A stretch of 48,757 nucleotides of DNA from assembly GCA_949502025.1 (NCBI GenBank), contig CATBCG010000016.1, positions 1 through 48,757 on the forward strand, read 5' to 3'. Under the pieces are notes generated by a model that worked only from the letters and a program-made list of their open reading frames with translations, did not search any database and was not told the origin of the DNA. Source of the DNA: MGBC131033 sp910585655 (GTDB taxonomy: Bacteria > Bacillota > Clostridia > Lachnospirales > Lachnospiraceae). A program made the position numbers and the translations under genes. Positions 6,795-14,990 of the stretch are shown piece after piece; the first letter of the stretch is position 1; each line of letters opens with the position of its first letter.

Positions 6795-8872
6795 CTCAAA
6801 GAAGAAGAAATTTCCACCTTATATTCTTTCCGACAGTGTTTTGAAAGATGCTTCACATAAAAATCATAGTCCAACATTTCTGCAAGTTCAAAAATCTGTC
6901 TGCAAATTGGCAGGCAGATTTTTTCTTTTTCCTTCTGAATCTTTTCTGCCTCTTCCGGTCTTCCCTCTTGTTCCTGCCGCTTTACCTCCAGGTCATAGAT
7001 TTGCTCCCGGTTCCAGACCAGCTTATAGAGAAACTCTACGACTGCCGATCCGGATTTTACCTTATAAGCGGTCAGCAGCCCTTTTTTGGACACCTCTATC
7101 GCCTCCTTATGCTTCTCCTGTTTTCCCAGATACCGCTCCAGATTAAATAAGGTCATAAGATATTGCGGGTCATTTTTCTCCGCTCCCACCGGGTTTCTCT
7201 CACAGTTTGTTACTATCTGATTTAACAGTTCTTCTGCCCCTCTGAAATCTCCCAGTGCTTCCATCTCATTTGCGATATTATTTAACAGAACAATCTCCTG
7301 ATATTTTAACGGCCACCGTTCAAGGCTCACCCCTTCCGGAATAGTCAGAGCCAATGCCTCCTTAAAACACCGCAACTGCTCTTCCGCCGAAGCTTTATGA
7401 AGCTCTCCATCTAAAATCGTCTGCAGCAGCAGCATCCCTTGCCGGTTTACTGGATCTTTTTGAGAAAGCTCATATCGAAATTCTTCCATTTCCTGCTCTG
7501 CCTCTTCATACTTCCAGTAAGAAATCAGAGTACGAATTTTCTGATACCGCTGATGTACCTCATAACGATCCGATTTAATATCCGTATAATACCGACATCC
7601 CCTTTCCTCCCATCCTAATTCCTTGAGTATCTTCTGATACGTATAACTATTGCTTTCTACCCTTCCCTGCTCCAGACGCCGTATCGTCTTAACCGTAATG
7701 TCAAGCCTTTCGCTCAGCTTCTTTTGCGACAGCTTTTTCTCCTCCCGTATCATGCGGACGCTTTCTCCTAATGGCAGCCCCCGAAAGCTTGATTTCCCCA
7801 GTTCAAGAAAGGCTGCCAGCGTATTTCTGTCCCAGTCGGTTCCGACCTCTCTCTGTTTTTGTTGTTTTTTCTGATTTAATTCCCTTCTCTCTTTGGGCTT
7901 CCCCTCTTGTCCTTCTGTTTCCTTTATCGACCATTCTTCTAATAAGAACAGCAGCTCCAGCACGTCTTCTCTTTTCCTTATCCCATCAGCGACGTCTTTG
8001 TCCTTCCCTTCCTTTTGTCTCTTCCCTTTTTCCAGTTCATACTGCAGCAATACCTCCATCCCGTAAAGCTTCTGGTCTCTTCGTATCAGCTTCCACCAAT
8101 TTCGGCAGACCGCCTCCTCTCCCCACCTTTCGACCTCTGCCAGCCGTCTGAGAAACAGAGCCGCCAGGCAAGAATAGGAATCGCTTAGAGCCTCCGGATC
8201 CAAAATCTGCTCTTCTGTCTGCTTTAACAACTGGCGATACAGACAAAACCCCTGCTCTCTGATTTTCTCCCTCTTACAGAAGTGATCCGCCTGCATCGCC
8301 TTCAATGCCAGTTCGATTCTGCCAAGGCGATACCCCTCTGCCTGCCAGAACGCCGTTTCCGGAAGCGTCAGCCAGAGTGCTGTCTGAATTTCACTTGCTC
8401 GTTTTTCCCAATCCGGCTTCTGAACCATTGCTTTCTGTTCCAAGGCAATTCCGTCAAAGGCAGCCTGTTCTATATACTCCGTCAGCAGTCTGACATATCG
8501 CAAAAACTGTTCCTGACAGGCTTTTGATAGATCTCTTTTTTCTGTACTTCTGTTTAATTCCTCCCATGCCTCCTGCCAATATACCAAAAACAGCTCTCCG
8601 TCTCCCTCCCGCAGCAGATACAGCAGTAAGTCGCGATAGATAGCCTCTCCCAATTCCTGACCGTCATATAAGCTGGAAAATCGCTTTGGAACCTGTCCCA
8701 TCCGCTCCATACATACATCGAATACCCATTTCCCCGGCTCCTTTTCTCCACGCTCATACGTCCCCAACGTGCTGGTACTACATAACCCAGCCACCAAAGC
8801 CTCCTGAGAAATTTCCAGCGCCGTCCGGACACTTTTTATCAACTTTCCACTGGAAAACCCCTCCTCTTTCAT
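6791..8872 (-). CDS. Large regulator with two XRE-type HTH domains and a TPR-like C-terminus
   Basis: A 693-residue cytoplasmic regulator. The start at 8872 is chosen because its ATG overlaps the TGA of the upstream YbaK gene (ATGA). HTH 1 is at about residues 9-60 (SQEALVAGLCSTSTLGTYERG). HTH 2 is at about 368-422 (LSQKKLSERLDITVKTIRRLEQG). The rest is helical. The last 260 residues have TPR-like helix pairs, for example IVLLNNIANEMEALGDFRGAE and QYLMTLFNLERYLGKQEKHKEA. HTH plus TPR is the RRNPP receptor layout, although members usually carry one HTH in 280-320 residues; this protein is about twice that size. It ends against the small secreted peptide gene, so a peptide-receptor role is plausible but unproven. 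Confidence 0.7.
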   Translation of the reverse strand: MKEEGFSSGKLIKSVRTALEISQEALVAGLCSTSTLGTYERGEKEPGKWVFDVCMERMGQVPKRFSSLYDGQELGEAIYRDLLLYLLREGDGELFLVYWQEAWEELNRSTEKRDLSKACQEQFLRYVRLLTEYIEQAAFDGIALEQKAMVQKPDWEKRASEIQTALWLTLPETAFWQAEGYRLGRIELALKAMQADHFCKREKIREQGFCLYRQLLKQTEEQILDPEALSDSYSCLAALFLRRLAEVERWGEEAVCRNWWKLIRRDQKLYGMEVLLQYELEKGKRQKEGKDKDVADGIRKREDVLELLFLLEEWSIKETEGQEGKPKERRELNQKKQQKQREVGTDWDRNTLAAFLELGKSSFRGLPLGESVRMIREEKKLSQKKLSERLDITVKTIRRLEQGRVESNSYTYQKILKELGWEERGCRYYTDIKSDRYEVHQRYQKIRTLISYWKYEEAEQEMEEFRYELSQKDPVNRQGMLLLQTILDGELHKASAEEQLRCFKEALALTIPEGVSLERWPLKYQEIVLLNNIANEMEALGDFRGAEELLNQIVTNCERNPVGAEKNDPQYLMTLFNLERYLGKQEKHKEAIEVSKKGLLTAYKVKSGSAVVEFLYKLVWNREQIYDLEVKRQEQEGRPEEAEKIQKEKEKICLPICRQIFELAEMLDYDFYVKHLSKHCRKEYKVEISSSLS

Positions 8873-9234
8873 ACCCAGCCCTTGCAGACGTCCACCCAGC
8901 CGCTGCTCTCCGAGCATTGCTCCAGCTCCGGGATCGTCAGTTCTATCGCGCTGTTGCCTGTCCCACACGCCGGAAATACCGTTTGGAAGCGCTTTAACGA
9001 TTCGTCCAGATAAACCGTAACCCCCTCTTTCACACCAAACGGGCAGACCCCACCTACCGCATGTCCGATCTCCTGCTCTACCTCCTCAAAGGAAAGCGTT
9101 TTGGCAATCCGTTTTTCCTCACACCCCAGCGCCTGCGCCGCCAGTTCAACAGTTGCGCTTGATACGTCAAATAGCTGAATCCGATTCTCCATCTGGTATT
9201 TTTTCAAATGCTCTTTTGCACGCTCCAATGACAT
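8869..9234 (-). CDS. ybaK: YbaK/ProX-type aminoacyl-tRNA deacylase
   Basis: About 121 residues from ATG 9234 (MSLERAKEHLKKY), which is preceded by GGGGG; the longer frame upstream lacks such a site. Family signs are the conserved lysine segment KRIAKTLSFEEV, the glycine motif HAVGGVCPFGV and ESLKRFQTVFPACGTGNSAIELT. YbaK/ProX-like proteins hydrolyse mischarged tRNAs, typically Cys- or Ala-tRNA(Pro), in the cytosol. The length is slightly short for YbaK (about 155) but the core is present. Its stop overlaps the start of the HTH/TPR regulator, so the two genes are translationally coupled. A functional link between them is not evident. Confidence 0.8.
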   Translation of the reverse strand: MSLERAKEHLKKYQMENRIQLFDVSSATVELAAQALGCEEKRIAKTLSFEEVEQEIGHAVGGVCPFGVKEGVTVYLDESLKRFQTVFPACGTGNSAIELTIPELEQCSESSGWVDVCKGWV

Positions 9235-9326
9235 TTTCCAAATCCCCCTTAAATTTCCCACAGTATAGCACATTGCCCTCTTATCTGCAAGCTTTCTTCA
9301 CATATTGTCAGCCCTTTTCCTCCATT

Positions 9327-9371
9327 CGCGCGAGTGCGCATCCCGCCCGGAGAACTTTCCTATCATATAAA
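9327..9371. repeat. Partial copy of the dispersed hairpin repeat
   Basis: CGCGCGAGTGCGCATCCCGC continues directly into CGGAGAACTTTCCTATCATA. Compared with the full copies near 43.9, 46.5 and 48.4 kb, the segment between two CGGAG words is missing. This copy therefore lost the left arm of its long hairpin, probably by recombination between short direct repeats. Confidence 0.7.
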
Positions 9372-9381
9372 AAAATAGGTC

Positions 9382-9410
9382 TTGTACAAACCCTCCTCAC
9401 ACGTTATACT
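9382..9410 (+). promoter_or_regulatory. Promoter of the PucR-like regulator
   Basis: -35 TTGTAC (9382-9387) and -10 TATACT (9405-9410) with a 17-bp spacer, about 45 bases before the start codon. This is one of the best promoter matches in the window. Confidence 0.65.
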
Positions 9411-9457
9411 AAAAAACAAGACATAGAAAAATTGACACGCAAAAGGCAGGAATGATT

Positions 9458-11032
9458 ATGCAGAAACTATCTTTTTTTACCAGCCGTTCTGATATTACGA
9501 TAAAACAACAGCATGTCTATTATGAAGAATTCCCGGATATTAAATTTTATTATTTGCTGACGGACAGTTCCTTTATCCCTGTACGTCATAACTGCGCCTA
9601 TATTGGAACTTCCTCCCAGGTAGCAGAGATGCTAGAGGACTTTCATGCCGATTTTCCTGTTCTGTTTATTCTAACCGACTGTCCGGACGGCTTTTTCGAG
9701 CAATATCAGCAGCTCAAGTGCAATCTGCTTTATATTCCGGCTGACATTGGTCTGATTTATCGCGCCTTAAACGAAAGCTTTGGTATTTATTCTTATTGGT
9801 CGGAACAATTTCAGATTGCCTCCCTCTCTCCCGACACTACTCTGCATATGCTTCTTGATTTAGGCTCTCAAATGCTGCACAGCCCTTTGTTTTTGCTCAA
9901 TACCGGCTATACGCTTTTAGATTGTTCTTTGGAAGAAAGAGCAGAAATCACGTTTCCCGGCTTTAAAGAGTTAGATCAAAAGGGGTATCTTTCCCCGCAG
10001 GCACGAGACGCGCTCTTAGCTTGCCCTTATATGGAACTCTATCCAATCCGACATGGCACTTCGGTCTATGCTTGGCTGATGTTTTATTGCGACGAAGAAA
10101 ACGAATACCGCCGCACCTGGTTTCTTTCGCTTTTGACAGAACCGATCAAGCAGCAGCTTTTGTTGGCAGACCAGCTTCCGGCAGATAGTTCCTCTGTAGC
10201 CTTTATGCAGTTTTTACGGGATTTGATTGAAATGCAGATCGTTACTTCGGAGGAGGTAGAAAACCGGGCGCAGCTTTTAAAATTGCCGCAGGATGTGTTT
10301 TATCATTTATTGGTGGTACCGATTGAAGATCGGCGTGACGATACGAGAGCATTACATTCTCTAAAGCAGGCATTACGAAAGGAACTTCCTTCCGCCCAGC
10401 TTTGCCTCTATGAAAACCATCTGATTTTGTTTTTTGCTGTTAAGGAAAAGCACATTCCTGTCGCCGACCTGTCTTCCCTTCAGGCGCTTTTGACGTGCTA
10501 TAATACCTGTCTGGGCTACGGCGGATGCCTGCGGCATCTCGAACAGCTTCGTTCTCTCTATCTCTGGTCCTGCTCTGCCGTTCGTCTGGGGCAGAAACTG
10601 AGCGAGCCAGGAGAACGTATTTTCTGCTTTGATGACTACCGGATTTATTATATGATCGACTTGTGCCGGACAGGTTTTCAGAACATTCATTTTCATGATA
10701 ATTTGCTCTACCTCTGCCATCCGGATATCATTACCCTTTGCCGCTACGATCAAGAGCATCAATCCGACTATCTGCATATTTTATATGAATATCTTTCCCT
10801 TGACTGTAATTTTGCCAAAACAGCCCGCCAGCTTAATTACCACCGTAACACGCTTATGTATAAAATCTCTAAAATAGAATCCATCCTCGGACGTCCCTTG
10901 GCTCAGGCAGAATACAAACAGATTCTTTTATATTCCTGTAAAGTAGCCCGTTATATCCGCGACTACCTCGGCAGGGAACCAAGCCAGTACAATGCCCAAA
11001 GCATGGCTAACAAATGGATACCCCCACGCTAA
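9458..11032 (+). CDS. PucR/CdaR-type transcriptional regulator
   Basis: About 524 residues. The start at 9458 (MQKLSFF) fits AAGGCAGGA upstream; ATG 9452 is an alternative. The C-terminus (about 455-505) carries the PucR-type HTH_30 pattern: YLSLDCNFAKTARQLNYHRN then TLMYKISKIESILG. The central region (about 230-420) resembles the GGDEF-like middle domain of CdaR/PucR regulators (FYHLLVVPIEDRR, LCLYENHLILFF, LGYGGCLRHLEQL). The N-terminal 200 residues are not recognised and may bind an effector. Members usually regulate uptake or catabolism genes next door, here a solute-binding lipoprotein and a carboxylesterase. Tandem repeats at its 3' end may be its operator. Confidence 0.75.
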   Translation: MQKLSFFTSRSDITIKQQHVYYEEFPDIKFYYLLTDSSFIPVRHNCAYIGTSSQVAEMLEDFHADFPVLFILTDCPDGFFEQYQQLKCNLLYIPADIGLIYRALNESFGIYSYWSEQFQIASLSPDTTLHMLLDLGSQMLHSPLFLLNTGYTLLDCSLEERAEITFPGFKELDQKGYLSPQARDALLACPYMELYPIRHGTSVYAWLMFYCDEENEYRRTWFLSLLTEPIKQQLLLADQLPADSSSVAFMQFLRDLIEMQIVTSEEVENRAQLLKLPQDVFYHLLVVPIEDRRDDTRALHSLKQALRKELPSAQLCLYENHLILFFAVKEKHIPVADLSSLQALLTCYNTCLGYGGCLRHLEQLRSLYLWSCSAVRLGQKLSEPGERIFCFDDYRIYYMIDLCRTGFQNIHFHDNLLYLCHPDIITLCRYDQEHQSDYLHILYEYLSLDCNFAKTARQLNYHRNTLMYKISKIESILGRPLAQAEYKQILLYSCKVARYIRDYLGREPSQYNAQSMANKWIPPR

Positions 11033-11061
11033 GTTGCACTTACCATGCCAAGTTGCACTTA
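11030..11061 (+). promoter_or_regulatory. Tandem palindromic 12-mers, possible operator
   Basis: AAGTTGCACTTA occurs twice, at 11031-11042 and 11050-11061, a 19-bp period. Each copy is a small palindrome (TAAGT-TGC-ACTTA). The pair overlaps the regulator's stop codon and precedes the solute-binding protein gene by about 150 bases, so it may be a binding site for a dimeric regulator, plausibly the PucR-like protein. Confidence 0.45.
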
Positions 11062-11122
11062 GCATAAAATTTAGTTCACATTTCGTGGCTACCTGCACAT
11101 ACTCTTTTTTCCTTTCCCATGC

Positions 11123-11178
11123 TAGAATCAGTTTATCATGAACTACTGTTACGGATTTGAGCCTGCCGGGGCAGGTTC
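11123..11178 (+). promoter_or_regulatory. Possible -10 and leader hairpin of the solute-binding protein gene
   Basis: TAGAAT (11123-11128) could be a -10, but no good -35 lies 16-18 bases upstream, as in activator-dependent promoters. Downstream in the leader, GAGCCTGCC and GGCAGGTTC (11159-11178) form a stem-loop about 28 bases before the start codon. Confidence 0.3.
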
Positions 11179-11206
11179 AGACAACAAAAACCAAAGGAGA
11201 GAGCGT

Positions 11207-12931
11207 ATGAAAACAAAACGGCTTATCGCACTGTTACTGGTTTCCGTACTTGCCATCGGGCTGATTGGCTGCGGAAAGAAAACGAACGAAACGGATTCCA
11301 AAAATACCAGCAAAACAGAAGATCCTAAAGGTTCTGAAAACACCAATCCGGACGATAACAAGGAGTCGGAAAAGGAAGCTTCAGACGGTGAAGGAACTTC
11401 GGGCAATGACGCTACCGGCACAGAAGACGGCTGGAGCTGGCCGCTGGCAGAGAAAAAAGAGCTTTCTATGTGGCTGCAATGGACCTGTAACTATGCTACC
11501 GATCCAAATGAACTTGTCACAATCAAAAAGCTTGAAGAGCTTACGAACGTTCATATTAACTGGACTACGGTAGGCGGTCAGGAAGCAATGGAAAAATTTG
11601 GTCTGATGATGGCTTCCGGTAATTATCCGGATATCCTGCGTGGCGCAGAAAGCTATTATACAGGCGGTTTGGTACAGGCGGTAGAGGATGGTATTACTTT
11701 GGATATGACGGAATATATTCCAAAATACATGCCGACTTACAATGCCCTTAGAACTTCTATTCCAAAGCTGGAAAAAGATACGGTTACAGACGATGGTCGT
11801 CTGGTCGGCATATATACTCTTGCCTCCAACTTTGGTGAAATCCGCGGCGAACGTGTCTGGGACGGTATGTGTATCCGTAAGGATTGGCTGGATGAGCTGA
11901 ATATGCCGCTACCGGTGACAATCGACGACTGGCACGAGACTTTAAAGGCGTTTAAAGATACCTTTAACTGCGAAGCCCCACTGTTAATCGGCGCTTCCAA
12001 TGGTTATGATTTAAGCCATAATTTCCTTTCTGCATATGGCGTTCTAGGTGAATTTTACCAGGAAAACGGCACCGTAAAGTTCGGACCTTTAGAGGACGGC
12101 TATAAGCAATGGGTTCAGCTTTTCCGCGACTGGTATGCAGAGGGTCTAATCGATCCGAACTTTACTAATAACGATGCAACTTTTTCCGGCTCTGCCGACT
12201 ACATCGGAACCGGACGTGCAGGCGCCAGCGCCGCTATTTGGGGTGTTACTGCTGATACGTATAAGCTTCAGGGCTATAATGATGATCCGGACTTTTTCTT
12301 ATCCGGTGTTACTACCCCTGTTTTAAATGAAGGAGACGTTCCTCAGATGGGTTCCTCTACCAATGAAATGACCAAGGAAACTCTGAGTATCACGAAAAAC
12401 TGTAAGGATGTCGAACTGGCTTGCCGCTGGCTGGATTACTGGTACGACCATGACAACATGGTATTACAAAGCGTCGGAATTGAAGACGAAACCTATTATC
12501 GGGATGAAACCGGCGAATATTATGTAACCGATTCCGTTTATGACCGGGTAGCAGCAGGTGAGTACCCAAGCGTACAGGAACTCTTCTCTTCCTATACGCT
12601 GATGACTTCTACCTTTGGTTTATACAACTGGCAGATGCTAAACGTAACCGCCAGAGGCAACCGCGCTCTGGAAGCCTATGATTTCTGGGATCAATCCCAT
12701 TTTGACTACACACTTCCTACCCATATCACCATGACGCCGGAAGATACCGCTGCTTTTAATACCACTTATACAGCGATTAAGACATTGGTACAGGAAAATA
12801 CCATTAAATTTATCACCGGCGCACAGTCTATGGATGATTATGATAAATTTGTTCAGACACTCTATGACTATGGTATTGAAAAATGTATCGGCTATAAGCA
12901 ATCAGCCTTAGATCGATACAATGCACGTTAA
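11207..12931 (+). CDS. Extracellular solute-binding lipoprotein (ABC import, family 1-like)
   Basis: A 574-residue lipoprotein. ATG 11207 follows AAAGGAGAGAGCGT. The signal peptide ends in a lipobox (VLAIGLIGC, Cys about 19), then a Ser/Asp/Glu-rich linker (20-75) typical of Lachnospiraceae lipoproteins. The body has the LplA/YtcQ-like pattern: ELSMWLQWTCNYA, IKKLEELTNVHINW, MMASGNYPDILRG, YIPKYMPTYNAL, IRKDWLDELNMPLPVT and KETLSITKNCKD. Such proteins deliver oligosaccharides or glycosides to LplB/LplC-type permeases. No permease or ATPase is adjacent, so it is an orphan here. Downstream lies a carboxylesterase separated by a hairpin, which suggests a substrate carrying ester groups. The exact ligand cannot be read from sequence. 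Confidence 0.8.
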   Translation: MKTKRLIALLLVSVLAIGLIGCGKKTNETDSKNTSKTEDPKGSENTNPDDNKESEKEASDGEGTSGNDATGTEDGWSWPLAEKKELSMWLQWTCNYATDPNELVTIKKLEELTNVHINWTTVGGQEAMEKFGLMMASGNYPDILRGAESYYTGGLVQAVEDGITLDMTEYIPKYMPTYNALRTSIPKLEKDTVTDDGRLVGIYTLASNFGEIRGERVWDGMCIRKDWLDELNMPLPVTIDDWHETLKAFKDTFNCEAPLLIGASNGYDLSHNFLSAYGVLGEFYQENGTVKFGPLEDGYKQWVQLFRDWYAEGLIDPNFTNNDATFSGSADYIGTGRAGASAAIWGVTADTYKLQGYNDDPDFFLSGVTTPVLNEGDVPQMGSSTNEMTKETLSITKNCKDVELACRWLDYWYDHDNMVLQSVGIEDETYYRDETGEYYVTDSVYDRVAAGEYPSVQELFSSYTLMTSTFGLYNWQMLNVTARGNRALEAYDFWDQSHFDYTLPTHITMTPEDTAAFNTTYTAIKTLVQENTIKFITGAQSMDDYDKFVQTLYDYGIEKCIGYKQSALDRYNAR

Positions 12932-12951
12932 ACAAAAAAAGCTGTCCAAAC

Positions 12952-12977
12952 GAGAAGCAGGAAATATCCTGCTTCTC
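12952..12977 (+). promoter_or_regulatory. Intercistronic hairpin
   Basis: GAGAAGCAGG (12952-12961) and CCTGCTTCTC (12968-12977) form a perfect 10-bp stem with a 6-base loop between the solute-binding protein and esterase genes. No T-run follows, so it is more likely an mRNA stability or processing element than a full terminator. Confidence 0.6.
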
Positions 12978-13011
12978 CGTTGTGCATATAAAACAGGAAG
13001 GAGCAAAACGA

Positions 13012-14604
13012 ATGAAAGAAAGATTTATTTATGAAGAGGACTACCCGGTAGTCCAGACCAAAGCAGGAAAATTACGCGGATATGTATTTGACGAAATGTT
13101 TATTTTTCAGGGTATCAAATACGCAGACGCCAAGCGCTGGCAGATGCCAGGACCGGTAGAACCATGGGAGGGAATCCGTGACGCAACCAGCTATGGTCCA
13201 GTCTGCCCGACCATCGGCAACCCTATCCCAATGGGAGAGGTCTACATCCCTCACCGCTTCTGGCCAGCCGATGAGCATTGCCAATATTTAAACATTTGGA
13301 CGACTTCTTTGGATACCGCCAGCAAAAAACCGGTTATGGTATGGTTCCACGGCGGCGGCTTTTCCGATGGTTCTTCGGTAGAACAGGTCGCTTATGAAGG
13401 AGACGCCCTCGCAAAATACGGTGATGTCGTTTCTGTGACAATTAACCACCGTCTGAATATGCTGGGCTTTTTGGATATGTCCTCCTTTGGCGAGGAATAC
13501 AAAAATTCCGGCAACGTCGGTCTGGCAGATATCGTCGCTGCTCTGCAGTGGGTACAGGATAACATCGCAGCATTCGGCGGCGATCCGGATAACGTTACCG
13601 TCTTTGGGCAGTCCGGCGGCGGCGGTAAAGTACAGGCTCTTTTACAGATACCAGCGGCAGCCGGCTTATTCCATAAAGGTATTTTAATGTCCGGCGTTCA
13701 TAAAGAGCCACGGGATCAGGTCGTTGATCATCATAAGTTAGTTTGTGATATGATGGAACTGCTTCATATCGATCCGTCCCATCCGGAGGAATTCGCACAG
13801 GTGCCATATCAGACCTTGGAAAAAGTTTACAACCGCGCTTCCTATTCTTTATTAAAACAGGGCATTTTCAATTCCTGGGGACCGGTACAAGATGACTGGT
13901 ATCTGGGAGACTATTCCAAAGTCGGCTTTGCAGAACATGCCAAAACAATTCCGGTTATCGTCGGCACGGTTATGGCAGAGTTTTCCGATCGCAACGCCTA
14001 TACACATCCGGAACGCATGACGGAAGAAGAAAAGCTGGAAGAAATCCGAAACATCTGCAAGGAACAGACCGACAAGGCTGTCACCTTATTCCGCAGCGCT
14101 TATCCGACGCACGATATTACAAGAATCTTACAGATGGATTTGAACAGCCGGGATGCAGCCGTATGCTTTGCAGGAGATAAAGCAGCCGCTTCTTCGGCGC
14201 CTTCCTACGTCTATCTGTTTACCCCGGAATTCCGTATGAAAGGACAGACCCCGGCTTGGCATTGTGCAGATATTCCGTTTGTTTTCCATAACACGGAGCG
14301 TTGCCCATATACCCAAATCCCTGGTGTCACCGCACGCCTGGAAGAAGAGATGTGCGGCGCCTGGGTAGCATTTGCCCGGACAGGAAACCCAAACCATCCG
14401 GCTTTAAAGGAATGGCCTTCCTTTACCAAGGAAAATCCGGCAACTATGGTCTTTGACGAAACCAGTGAGGCTAAAACCGGGCATGATACAGAGTTGATTA
14501 CAACACTGCAGCAGGTAATTCCAAAGCGCGATATCTCCAAGATGTTCCTTAAAATGGCGTTAAAAGCCGGAGAGGAAAGCGCTGGGAAGGCTTGGTTGTA
14601 TTGA
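13012..14604 (+). CDS. Type-B carboxylesterase (para-nitrobenzyl esterase family)
   Basis: A 530-residue alpha/beta hydrolase, normal for the family. ATG 13012 follows GGAAGGAGCAAAACGA. Landmarks in order are FQGIKYADAKRWQMPGPVEP (start of the fold), the oxyanion segment MVWFHGGGFSDGSS, NHRLNMLGFLDM, the nucleophile elbow FGQSGGGGKV (usually GESAG, here GQSGG), VGTVMAEFSDRNA for the acidic residue, and WHCADIPFVFHN for the catalytic His region. There is no signal peptide, so it is cytosolic. It should hydrolyse small esters such as acetylated or phenolic compounds brought into the cell. It follows the solute-binding lipoprotein and probably shares its transcript. The GQSGGG elbow is a mild departure worth noting. 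Confidence 0.85.
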   Translation: MKERFIYEEDYPVVQTKAGKLRGYVFDEMFIFQGIKYADAKRWQMPGPVEPWEGIRDATSYGPVCPTIGNPIPMGEVYIPHRFWPADEHCQYLNIWTTSLDTASKKPVMVWFHGGGFSDGSSVEQVAYEGDALAKYGDVVSVTINHRLNMLGFLDMSSFGEEYKNSGNVGLADIVAALQWVQDNIAAFGGDPDNVTVFGQSGGGGKVQALLQIPAAAGLFHKGILMSGVHKEPRDQVVDHHKLVCDMMELLHIDPSHPEEFAQVPYQTLEKVYNRASYSLLKQGIFNSWGPVQDDWYLGDYSKVGFAEHAKTIPVIVGTVMAEFSDRNAYTHPERMTEEEKLEEIRNICKEQTDKAVTLFRSAYPTHDITRILQMDLNSRDAAVCFAGDKAAASSAPSYVYLFTPEFRMKGQTPAWHCADIPFVFHNTERCPYTQIPGVTARLEEEMCGAWVAFARTGNPNHPALKEWPSFTKENPATMVFDETSEAKTGHDTELITTLQQVIPKRDISKMFLKMALKAGEESAGKAWLY

Positions 14605-14639
14605 TTTTGTTTGTTCTTTAATGAAAAGATTATTTTACA

Positions 14640-14664
14640 GGGGCAGCTTCTTGGAAGCTGCCCC
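14640..14664 (+). terminator. Terminator after the carboxylesterase
   Basis: GGGGCAGCTTC (14640-14650), loop TTG, GAAGCTGCCCC (14654-14664): a perfect 11-bp stem followed by TGATAATTTT. It can also act in the opposite direction, where TGTAAAATAATCTTTT follows. Confidence 0.75.
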
Positions 14665-14679
14665 TGATAATTTTATCAG

Positions 14680-14765
14680 GTGCCTTTTCGTGTAAAATTG
14701 ACCGTAAAAGAAAGTGCCTTTTCGTGTAAAAACAGGCTTGTATAAAAGTGCCTTTTTGGATAAAA
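14680..14765. repeat. Three direct repeats with exact 34-bp period
   Basis: GTGCCTTTTCGTGTAAAA starts at 14680 and again at 14714. A degenerate third copy, GTGCCTTTTTGGATAAAA, starts at 14748. The 18-base word is conserved and the 16 bases between are not. The array lies between the esterase terminator and the right end of the IS200/IS605 element. Confidence 0.75.
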
Positions 14766-14809
14766 AAGAAAACGTTATACACCTTCCGCTTTACATGACA
14801 ATGTTTCTT

Positions 14810-14990
14810 TGAACCTCTCACAATTAAAGTCGCGAGATTCCTGTTTCATTGACTTCGTAACCTCTATCTCCACAGGCGTAACTTCGGATCGCTCCAACCC
14901 TAGTCGTTATCATTTTTTTCTACCTGTTTTTATACAGCCTGTACCATCCTCAGTCCCTCCTTTAGGATATTGTTTGCTGCATTTACATCT
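14810..14990 (-). ncRNA. Likely omega RNA region of the TnpB element
   Basis: TnpB proteins are known to use a guide RNA transcribed across the 3' end of tnpB and the right end of the element, with the guide lying just beyond the end. Here the right end, read on the minus strand, finishes with the stem CTCGCGA (pairing with TTGTGAG) around 14816-14841. The guide would be the flanking bases below about 14812. Boundaries are approximate. Confidence 0.4.

Noticed and set aside
14680..14765. Possible small CRISPR array
   Set aside because: Only three copies, an 18-base repeat with 16-base gaps, a degenerate third copy and no cas genes.
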